64,000 nucleotides of DNA from Osedax fenrisi. Taxonomy: Eukaryota; Annelida; Polychaeta; Sabellida; Siboglinidae. This document shows, piece after piece, positions 34,797 to 47,285 of the stretch (the first letter of the stretch is position 1; each line of letters opens with the position of its first letter). A model generated the notes under the pieces. The model saw only the letters and a program-made list of their open reading frames with translations, did not search any database and was not told where the DNA came from. The stretch spans positions 86,555,728 to 86,619,727 of the forward strand of contig OZ025241.1 in the NCBI GenBank assembly GCA_964019155.1, read 5' to 3'. Made by a program: the position numbers and the translations under genes.

Positions 34797-35051
34797 GTAA
34801 TATAATAATAATAATATTTATTTATTGAATAACGTATAATAATAACGGATACAAATGAACCCCTCGAGAAGTCGTAGACTTATACACGCTATAAATAACT
34901 GCGAGGGGCCCGGACAATACAACAAAAATAGTAACATTTTGTTTCTTGTGTTTTGATATGATGTTTATTAAGTTCTTGATAAATACAAGAACTACCTCGA
35001 GTCGAATCCGGGACATCTCGCTTACTGGCTTACTCACTGAGCCATAGACCC
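34797..35051 (-). mobile_element. SINE family 2 (tRNA-like head)
   Basis: On the minus strand the head carries an A box (TGGCTCAGTGAG) and a B box (GGATTCGACTC) 30-35 nt apart, then a unique body (TTCTTGTATTTATCAAGAAC hairpin, GGGCCCCTCGCAG) and a tail of CAATAAATAAATATTATT repeats. It does not fold as a full tRNA. Its body is unrelated to SINE family 1. Confidence 0.65.
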
Positions 35052-35142
35052 CAGGCTAAGCATATATAAATATATAATATATATCTCACAAATATCTCCA
35101 GGACCCGAACCCGGACCCGAAAACCCTAACCCGTTTACATCA

Positions 35143-35177
<35 letters not shown>

Positions 35178-35208
35178 ATATATATATGTAATTTGTTGCT
35201 TAATGTAG

Positions 35209-35405
35209 AGATTTCAACGTAACACCCGCCTAAAGTATACAACCTCTTCCGTCAGTTCTGTAGCCGATGTGCACGTAGTGTACACGTATCAGGTGATCGG
35301 CTACGCGCTGGCCTCGGTGATGTTCTACGTGATGACCGAAGGCTGCGTCCCCTACCCGATGCTGTTGTGCGGTTCCTCGATGCTCGTCTACCTTCAGCTG
35401 TGCAA
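35209..35405 (+). CDS. USP-like exon 1 (hydrophobic N-terminal segment)
   Basis: Acceptor TTAATGTAG, open phase 0, encoding RFQRNTRLKYTTSSVSSVAD and then VVYTYQVIGYALASVMFYV, PYPMLLCGSSMLVYLQLC. Donor GCAA|GTTCTA gives phase 2, as the next exon needs. Two hydrophobic stretches suggest a membrane anchor. Confidence 0.5.
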
Positions 35406-35470
35406 GTTCTACACCCAAGCGTTAGCCTCCACTAACCTTAGACTTTATACTCGTATATATAGTAATAATA

Positions 35471-35506
<36 letters not shown>

Positions 35507-38500
35507 TTTATTAGAAGAATATTAATAATAATTTTTTTTTCTGTTAATTATAATAATATTTATATGTTTTCTTCTAAAGGGCTTCAACATAATATGCCTA
35601 TTGTCTGTTGTTGTTGCCCATTTATAATAATAATACGTTGCTATGAGTTTGTATAATGCGTATTATTGTGATATGCTTGCGTTAGTACTTACCTCCTTAT
35701 ATTCGACCACTTCTGTCACCGATGTAGAGGATTCGGATATATGTATACAGTTATTAACTATAGTTCTATTATATATATAGGTAATGTATCACTAACGTAT
35801 TACGATTAACTGATGACTTCTCGGAGGCGTTAGTCAGTGCTAACTCAGTCATGCGTATCACTGCATTATAATTACTCATGCATATCACTGCATTCTACTT
35901 AGTGATGCATAACGCAACATATATAATAATAATAATTATAATTATTCATTTGTAAATTGTTATTTTCACTTTTCTCGTGTTGTTTATATTACGTGTGTGT
36001 GTTGTTTCTCCTAAAGGAATTATAAATGTTTTACTAATACGATTACGTATATATTTATAAATGTAAACATATTTATGAAGTCATACTGATTGTTTATAGT
36101 AATATATACTATATATTATATAGTGTTCAGTCCGATACTGTGTCGAGTCGTACTTACAATATCATATAGCTATCGTACAGTATTGGCTAGTCAGTTAAAG
36201 TGGCTAATAACAGTCTTAAATCTACCCGCGAGGTAATAGTTATTTCCTCGAGCTTCATCAGTTACTGTGTCACTTTAAACGTGAATAAAAATGCAATAAC
36301 ATTTATAATAGGATATATTTTTATTAAATGTTATATGTATATTAAAAATTACTAATATTATATTATCCAAATTAAATGAAAAATATAATATGATCTAGAC
36401 ATACTATTGTAATGTAATGTTATACATAAATTATTTAATTATACATTATATATATAGTTGTATACGATTAATATTATTGGTATGTTTTTTATATGAGATA
36501 GATAAGATATCGAAGCATTATTAATGTACATATTAGGTTTAAGTTAAACCGTTTAACAATAACTCATGCCAACCACTATCTCACTCCATTACCCACTACA
36601 TCGCATCACATCTGACTACCTAACCTCACCTCTACATCACCACTACCTCACGACTAACACACAGTAGTTAATACAGGATAAGATTGTATCAGCTACACCC
36701 TGCAACTACTACCTTCATCATCTCTCCTCTCATCCCCTCACGTCCCCTCTTACCCCTACTTCACCCCTCCACTACTACCATCTCCGTTAACAGGCAAGTA
36801 AAAGTGATGCTGGTAGTACTATACTCATGGACCCTGCAACCTCTATCTCTTTACCTTACTTATCATTACCTCACCCCTCACTACTACCATCTCTGCTAAC
36901 AGGCAAGTAAAAGAGATGCTGGTAGTACTGTACTCGTGGACCCTGCAACCTCTGTGGAACAACTGGGAGGAGCACACGATGTTCAACCTTAGCTGTCGGC
37001 TGCAATCGGAACAGCAGCAGGCGGAAATGCAGCGACAGATGTACCCCATGCCTACCAACAACAGTCCGTTCATGGTTCAGGTTAGCATAACCTGTATACT
37101 ACACTACAGCATGTAGGGTATCCGGTAGTGTCTATAAGCGTAATCTACGAGTAATATTTTAATGCGAATAACATTTAAGATATCTATATTTTTATTTGAT
37201 GGGCAACAACAACAGAAAATAGGCATATTATTTTGAAACCCTTTAGAAGAAAACATATAACTATTATTATAATTAATAGAAGAAAAAAAATTATTATTAA
37301 AATTCTTCTAATAAATATTATTATTATTATTATATATTTAAATAAACATTCTATTCTATTCTATATACATGTGTGTGTGCATGTGTATAGCTTCAGTTAC
37401 ATCGTGCATACCTAGATTACCTCACACACCCAGTGATCATCCACAGCCAACCATTAGTTATCATATACAAACCTATAGAGATAAGTGTAGGAGAATTATC
37501 TTCATGATACCTCTATACATAAAGCTACTATACGAACTGCGCCGTCACTATATAGCACAGAGCTAGAGCTTTCTCTCTAGCTCTATGCTATATAGCTAAT
37601 ATCGTCGTAAGAGTAATGTGTATATTCTTTTAACATACATATTTAATATCACATATACAACCACTGGTGTAGGAGAAGATAAACTCCCATCCAACGGGTC
37701 CCCAGGTTGCGGATAGGGGAAACTCTGGCCTCTAGATATATAGGTTAGCTGCGAATAACCAATAAGCAGTCCCGGACAAAAATCACTGGTTATCCTTTGG
37801 CAAGATATAGCACCAGTTTTGCCACCCATGCAGGGTCACGTCACCGTGTGTATGGAGTGGCGACCGCACATGAAACCAGCCACAGAAAGCAACAAATGAC
37901 ATCAATTTCAAAACTATACACATCATCCCGCATCGCTCGTCGCGCGGAACAAGGAGCGCGTCCTGCAAAACCGATACAGGTTGCAGTCGAAAAATTAGTT
38001 ACTGTATCAAACACAAACAAAATAACATGTCTTTTAAAAGGAAAGAAAAAGCTGCAAATATCAACTTTAAATGTACAGACCCTAAATAAGATCGGAAAAA
38101 CGTCAGAATTACTCTTATCATCAATGGATACAAAACAAGATGTTATAGGTATTCAAGAACATCGTTTTATGCACCTTGATGTAGAAACCAAAGAACACAA
38201 TATTGGTGATTTCAAATTGATTACATGTTCAGCCTGGAAAAACAGCATAAATGCAACCATAGGTGGAATCGGAATACTTCTAAATAAAAACGCGTATAAC
38301 TCATTAAATTGCATTGAAAAAATATCAAACAGAATATTGGTAGCACATTTTAACGGAAACCCGAAAGCAACTATCACAGTGTGTTATAGTCCAACAAATG
38401 TTAGTGAACAAAGTGAAATAGAAACTTTCTACGAACAATTAGCTTCTAGCACTAGGCAAATAGCGAAACATAACGTACATATCACCACTGGAGATTTTAA

Positions 38501-41500
38501 CGCACACCTAGGTCGACTGGAAGGTTTCCTTTTTTCATATCATGAACTCTCAAATAGAAATGGAGAATTGTTAAATGACTACCTAAAAGAAAATAGACAG
38601 ATTTGCTTAAACACGAAATTCCAAAAGAGGAAGGGACAATTGTGGACACATAACTCACCCAATGACTTTAAAGCACAACTTGATTACATACTGATAAACA
38701 AGAAATGGAAAAACAGTGTGAAAAATTGTAGAGCGTATAATTCTTTTGTTAGCATTGCTTCTGATCATAGAATTGTAACAGCAAATATACAATTAACTCT
38801 TCGTTCAAGTCAAAAGAAGAAAAAAGAGAAATCTATACATTACGATTGGTCATTACTAAATTCTAACACAAATTTGAGAAAGAGTTTCACAAATAAAGTC
38901 ACTGAAAATTTCAAAAACTCAACAAAAAACGATACACAGTTTTTGGCAAATATAGCTTACAACCATTTTGAAACAGCTTGTCGTGAAACAGCGAAAGAAT
39001 TAATTCCGGAAAAACCAAAGAAAAGCCAGTATAAACCATGGGAAAATGAAGATATTTATGAAAAAAGAAAGTTATTAAAACAAGCAGCTGCGATCAAAGA
39101 TGGAAATCCGACTCAAGAAAACATAAATTATTACAAACTCACACAAAAGATACTTTTCGACGCATATGACTGTGAACAATCAAAGTACTTACAAAATCGT
39201 ATAGATGAAATCACATCAACCGTAACAAACAAGAAATCAGCGACAGCATGGAAAACAATAAACGAAATAAGTGGAAGAAAAAGTACAAACAAGGCAAAGA
39301 TCAAAGCAACAGACAACCAAGATAGAATACAAAAATGGCAAGACCACTTTAAGGAACTTCTTGGAAATCAACCAGATATCTCTGATCACGATATTACACC
39401 TATATTCACATAGTTACAAGACATACAAACCGGCTTGTTTTCGATGACTGAACTAATTAAAGCATTGAAAAACATGAAAAACGGGAAATCTTGTGGACTC
39501 GACGAAATACCAGTTGAAATATGGAAAATAGAGTCTTTTCAGGAATTATTGCTAAATTTCTGCAATAGTGTATATGCCCAAGACAAAATCGATAAATGGA
39601 GAACGGGATGCATAATACCTTTTCCAAAAAAGGGAAATCTTAGTTCCACAAAAAACTACCGTGGGATTACACTGACCTGCATATCAGCAAAAATATATAA
39701 TCTTATGTTGCTAAACAGAATACGGCCAGTATTAGATCCTTTATTACGTAAAAACCAAAATGGTTTCAGACAAAATAGGTCGACTACCGGACAAATTTTA
39801 ACTATTCGTAGAATAATTGAAGGAGCAAAATCTAAACAACTACCTGCAACTCTATTATTTATAGATTTCTCGAAAGCTTTTGATAGCATACACAGAGGAA
39901 AGATGAGAGAAATACTCACTGCGTATGGACTTCCAGAAGAAATTGTTAAAGCTATTATGATATCGTATATAAATACCAAATGCAAGGTTAGGTCCCCAGA
40001 TGGAGATACAGACTATTTTGATATAACGGCCGGAGTTCTACAAGGAGACACATTAGCCCCTTTCCTTTTTATTGTATGTCTGGACTATGTCCTAAGAAAA
40101 TCCATGAATATAAATTTAGGTTTTACATTAGAAGTCAAAAAGAGTAGACACCACCCAGCTATAAAGATTACTGATATTGACTATGCGGATGATCTGGCAG
40201 TTGTAACTGACAACATAAAAGATGCAAATACACTTCTAAATAAATTAGAAGAAGTATCAAAAGAAATAGGTTTAAACATTAACACTGCAAAGACAGAATA
40301 TATGACTCTAAATATAGACAATACAGACAATACGAATAAAATAAAAAGCTTAAATGGAAATGAAATAAATAAAGTAAATGATTTCAAGTATCTAGGGAGC
40401 TATATATCATCAACCGAGAAAGATCTAGATATAAGATTGGCAAAGAGTTGGTCAGCACTAAACGCGATGAATAAAATTTGGAAATCAAATTTGAAAGATA
40501 AATTAAAAAGAAATTTTTTCAGAGCCACTGTGGAATCAGTATTGGTGTACGGATCTACTACCTGGACTATGACTAAAGCCATGGAGAAACGTCTAGATGG
40601 AAACTATACGAGGATGCTGAGAGCTGCTCTAAATAAATCATGGGAATCACACCCGACAAATAAAGAACTCTACGGTGACACCCCTAAATTGTCGAAATCC
40701 ATAAAGAGTCAACGTCTACGCTTCAGTGGACACTGTTGGAGAGCCCGTACGGAGCTAGCATCAGAATTGTTACTATGGACCCCGAAACATGAAAAAATGA
40801 AACCGGGTAGACCTAGGAAAACGTTTATCGATCAACTAGTAAAAGATACAGAATGCGTATTAAATGAACTGCCCGCAGCGATGGAGGACAGAAGTGGATG
40901 GAAGAAAAGATGTTGTTAACTGCCGAGCAAGCTCGACCTGGTAAGTAAGGTAAGGTATACAACCACACTCACACATATACATATATATGTACAATATATA
41001 CACAAATATAACCTAAGCCGCTGTTAATACTTGTCCTAATACTTGTGCTAACCCCTACAGAATATGTTAACTCAAGCGAACGCCCCCGATGAATACTATA
41101 ACCTTGCCTATGCCAACGACCTTCAACTGTTCCGACAACCTCAAGGACAGGAACGCGGTCTACCTCAACAACAACAACAAGTTCTACGCGCATATTCTTA
41201 TTATCACTTTATATTTATGTTTTCCTTTATTTTTGAAATTTCTAATTTTATTTTACTCTATTGTTAGTAACGATTCGATACTATGTTTACTCTTGCTGAC
41301 AGGTAGATATCCCAATAAGTTCAGTGAACTCCGATATTTCTCTGGGTTCACTTTCATTTATTACGATGAACAAATCTGATTATTATATTATTATATTATA
41401 TATATATATATATATTGAAATAAATAAGCGAGATTAAGAAATAAGCGAATGTAACTAAATAGAATGATTATTACGCCGCATTAAGATAACACCACCTCCC

Positions 41501-42135
41501 CCATAGTACCAACAACAACGGTTCAACATGCACGGAGAAGTGGCCATGTACCAGACGGGGCTAGGTGGTGCCACCGCCCCTATAGGTGTCTCCACCTGGA
41601 TAGGGCCGGGTCGCGAGGTCACCGTCGGCTTCACTAACAACAACCGTAACCTTTGCTTCATGAACTGCGTGCTTCAGTGCGTGCTCAGGTCCCCGCACAT
41701 GGGCAGGATCCTCGCTCAGGCGGCTAACTGGTAGGCCTAACTCGTTGTAATGTATTACTTGTATATCGCAATGAGAGAGAGATAGAGTTGTGAAGCTAAC
41801 TGGTAGGCCTAACTCGTTGTAATGTATTACTTGTATATCGCAATGAGAGAGAGATAGAGCTGTGAAGCTAACTGGTATGCCTAACACTTGTACTGTATCA
41901 CTTATATGTCTTAGTGAGAGAGAGTGAGAGAGATAGAGCTGAGAAGCTATCTGGTAGGGCTAACTCTTGTACTGTGTCACTTGTATATCGCAATGAGATA
42001 GAGTGAGAGTGAGATAGAGATGAGAAGCTACCCCTCCTCACCCCTATCTCACTTCTATCTATATATTTCTCTTTCTCTCTCTCTCTACCTATCTCTCTCT
42101 CACTATATCTATCTCTCTCTCTACCTCTCTCTCTA

Positions 42136-42175
<40 letters not shown>

Positions 42176-43804
42176 TTAGGGTGTGGTTTATGTAGAATGC
42201 AAAGTTATACAGACTGTAGTTGTATCTACGAAATGTATCAACTTATTGTCCACCTGTTCGAGACTGGAGTATACTTTTATTTATTTCATTATATCATGAA
42301 TATGTTGACAATTCATTAACATCTTGTTAACTAAACCATTTGATATCAAATATAGAAGTTGATTACATCTTTGAATCTACATATGTAATATATATAATAT
42401 GTTCTATATAAATACAAATTGTCTATTTTATGAGGAATTAACTTTTTAATTAATTAGTTATTATTGATTAAAAGTCATGATTGAATGAGTGAAATTGGTA
42501 ACAATAATTATTCTGAGTAAATTAATTCTAAAGATTTACAATATAATTATGAAAAATATATGAAATACATAAACAGACGATAACTTATCACATTATGTTA
42601 TTATAAAGAAAGATCCACCTTAAATATATATATATATATATAATATTTTTTATTTTAGCTTTTAAATACAATATTATATTCATTAAATTATGACGATTAT
42701 TAAATTAAATTATTTAAAAAAATTATTATTATAATTTATTTAAACGATATACTTAATGATCTATTTTAAAAGTGTTTATTATATAGTTATATTTTACGTA
42801 AAACATGATTTGTATATCATTTTAAAATAATATTTAATATTTTAATAATATTATATTTAAAAAAAATTATTTTTTTAATTACTCTTCAGGGGTGCATTTT
42901 TTGTAACATACCAACGTACAATCTGTATTCATATACATGTAAATGTATACAGATGGGACATTGGTATGCTACACAAAACGCTTGCTAACATATGACGTTG
43001 GTATGTTACTAAAAACTCACCCTATGAATATTATATTAAAATCAATATTAATAATATTGACAATTACATTAATAATAATACATTTTACAAAAATTAAAAA
43101 TATGATATTATAATTCAAGATGTTTATGTACAATTTAGTTTTAAAATAAATATTTATATAATTAAAATACTGTTTTAAAATAATATTACCAAGTTATAAA
43201 AAAGTATTGGATACAAATAATAATTGAAAAGTTTATGCTTTAAAAAACATCAATATTATGTTGATTATTATGTGTTTTTACAATTTTTATTTAAGTTTTA
43301 TTTATTTTATTCTAAATGCATTACAATTTTTCTCAGTAAAAAATATAATAAATTATTGTTTGTTGGTCAAATAATTAAAAAAGTATTGTTAATCGAAAAA
43401 AAATATAGAGTATTAAATGTCATTCATTTTTTATTTCAATATTAAATTTTAAAATGATCATATTAATAAGTAACAGAAAAAAAGATTATATTAAGATACT
43501 TGATAACAATTTGTAAAATATTTGTTAATTTATATTTTCATTATTTAATTATTATTTGAAATTATCAATTCATTACTTATATTTGAACGATTTAAAAAAT
43601 TACAAAATAAAATCAATATATAATTATTGTATATATTATTCTAATATATCTGTATGAAATTATTTTACATTCAATGAAAGAATAATATTAATTACGCTCT
43701 CTTCGATAATATAATGATTTGATAACTTTTATTTATTTTTATTATTTTACTTTTATAATTTATATAATTATAGCTAAATAATATACTTTTATATAATACA
43801 TAAC

Positions 43805-43849
<45 letters not shown>

Positions 43850-44236
43850 CTATAAGTGTATTATAAATGTGTCCCACTAGTTATAAAAAGCAAAGATAAT
43901 ATGTGAACATTCTTGTATTTATATATTTAATTGATACAGTTTATTTCATGATTATGAATAATTCTATTTTTACATTTATATATAATAAATAATTTATAAA
44001 TGATAATAAATATTTGTATATAGTAAATATTTATATATAAATAATATTACTCTTTACAGATTACTATATACAAATATTATGTTATATGAAACTATATAAT
44101 TGTAAAAAGTTGTTACTTATTTTCAACATATTATTCTAACATACAGATAGATTACAGATATATTATATTTATTGAGAAAGACCAATTTAATATATATATA
44201 TATATATATATATATTCTTTTGTATTATGTTTAGAT

Positions 44237-44267
<31 letters not shown>

Positions 44268-47208
44268 TTATTTATTTATTTATTTAAATCAGACATGAAA
44301 TACAGAGGTCCATAGAATATAAACTAAAATTAAAAAGAATAAACTAAAAAAAAAACAATTAATCTAAGAAACGGAATTTAAAATACTATACAAACAATGA
44401 GTTATACCACATGGTAAACAGTGGCGATGGGAACACAATATTATATTCATATAATTGAACAATTAGTGAATTACACGATAATTGTATTCGTTTATATAGC
44501 GAATAATATGACTTGCGTAATTTAACAGTTAAATTATTAACATAATCGTTAAAAAACATTAAAGAGGCACTATATCTACGTCTGTAGTTCATAACAATAC
44601 GATAAGCATTATTATAAGCTATATTAAGTTTAGCCATGCAATATCTATTTGGTATCCATATGCTACTAAGGTATATATTAGAAACAAATGTTTTAAATAG
44701 AATAATTTTTGTATTCTTAGAGCAATGATTAAAGTTATATGATATTGCATAGCTTTGTTTATATAACTTTTTAATATTACTATATATATATCAATATCAT
44801 CAGATAAGTCCTCTGAAATCCAATGTCCAAGATATCTATATGATTTGACAACTTTTAGAAGTTTATTATCTATATATAATTGCACAGATTTATGATATGA
44901 TTTATCAAAATAAATTGGTAAAATAACCGATTTATCAATATTAAACGTTATGTGGTTATGGTTAGCAAACTCTTCACAACAACTTATCAACAACTGCAAA
45001 CCCCTTAGTGATGGTGAAAATAATGCTATATCATCTGCATAACATAGATTATTTATGATATTTCCAATTAAGCAATAACCTGAATGTATTTCATTTAATT
45101 TATTAATCATAGGATTAGTATATAAATTAAATAACAATGGTGAGAGAATGCCACCTTGACGAACACCCCTTGTAACAGGAAAGCTATCCGATGAATTATT
45201 ACACCATTTAATATATATTCGTTGGTTTCTATACCAGTAATTTAAAAAATTAATTATGTATAAAGGAATATTATTATCTTTTAATCTTTGAAATAAAATG
45301 TTATGATTAATTTTATCAAAAGCTTTGGAAGCATCTAAAAATGTTACGAACATATTAGTGTTATTATAATTATAATCTGTTAAATATTGCTTAAGGGCAA
45401 ACACACACATTTCAGTACCAAGATTTTTTTTAAAGCCAAATTGATTATCCATAGTAATTAATAATGAAGATATTCTATTATGTATAACCTTTTCAATTAT
45501 CTTACAGATAATATTAGATATACATATAGGCCGATAATTAGTGGAATCATTCAACCTTTTATTTTTATTTTTAACTATAGGTAAAATATAAGATAACATT
45601 AGCTTCTTCGGGAAATACGAATACTGCAACATATTATTAATTAGTAGCATTATTAATTCAATTACAAAACTATTCGCGTGAGAAATATGTTCTATAGATA
45701 TTCCATCAGGGCCTATAGCTTTACCCTCTTTAATTGATTTAATTATAGATGAAATTTCAGCATAGTTAGTATATTCAATGTCATTAACATTAATAGTATT
45801 ATAAGGATAAGGTATATCAGTAGTACTGTTAAATAAATTATTAAAATAATTATACCAGAATTTAGTAATATTAACTATACCATATTCATTTTCAATGTTA
45901 TTTGGTGCGGAAGAGTTTTTTTTCTTCAGATTGTTTGAAATCACATTCCAAAAATTATTAAGATTTTTAATTAATTTTAAGGCAATCTTATTAGATTCTG
46001 ATTGATTAGATATCAATTTACTACGTCGCAATTCATATTTGAAATTTTTTCTCGAATTGACCATATTATCATAGCATATTCCAGCCAAGGGTTTGTTATT
46101 ACATTTCCAAGTTAAATAGTAAGATCATATACATATATATATATATATAATCTAAACATAATACAAAAGAAAGTATTATCAATTAGCCAAATAATACTTT
46201 AAAATAAGTTTCTAAAGTGAGATCACCTCTCCACTATATATATTTGCATGTAAATACCCACAATGGTATGAGGAGGCACTTAAATAATATTGTTTATTTT
46301 CATTTTACAAAATAAAATAACAATTCGTAAATATTATAGAATATATATATCATATTATTAAGAACATTTTAACATGTTATTGATTATTCTTTACATCTAT
46401 ATTATATAATCATAAATAAATAGAATATTATAAGCAACTTATTTTCTATATATTGCATTATCGCTTGTGTATGTGCCATTAATATTTGAATATCGAAGTT
46501 GAATATCGAATAGAAGAATCAAATTAGATTTTGATCAGAAAATTTGATAGTGTATTAACAATTATAAATTATTAAAAATATATAAAATATTTAATAATTA
46601 GTTACAAATAAATTTCTAAATCCATTTTGTATATGATTCTTTTTACTTGCAGTAGTGGTAAGTATCCTTAAATAATTAAAAAAACAATATTCATAACATT
46701 TGTTTTTTTTAATTAGAAATTTCAATCATATATTAGATATTGAATATTTGTTATGTATATCATGAATCTAGGAAAAAAAATAACGGAAAAGAATACAAAA
46801 TAACAAGAAAAAAATATCCGATATGTTTTATTAATTTTAAAGCATTTATTTTTTTGTACCCTAATTGATTATTTGGGATGTAATGCAGGTAAAGAAAACA
46901 ATTAATACAAAACTAAACCAATTAAACCAAACAAACCCAAATATCAATCCGTAATATAGTAATATATATAAGAAAATGATATATCGCAGACATTTCTATT
47001 TATATACAATGTGAAAAATTATTCAAATTAAAAAAAAACAAATTTCAGAATTAGTTAGTTCAGAAAACATAATATTTGTTTATTATATTTATATTAATTA
47101 TTTATATTATTTATATTAATTATTAATTGATATATTATTACATTTTTTATTTTTTTGTATTGTTATTTTTTCCGTTATTTCTTTCTTGTCACCCTATATC
47201 ACATATAC

Positions 47209-47285
<77 letters not shown>

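Noticed and set aside
35080..35135. CCCGAACCCGGACCCGAAAA with CCCTAACCC, telomere-like
   Set aside because: Too short and irregular to be interstitial telomeric repeat; one CCCTAACCC only.
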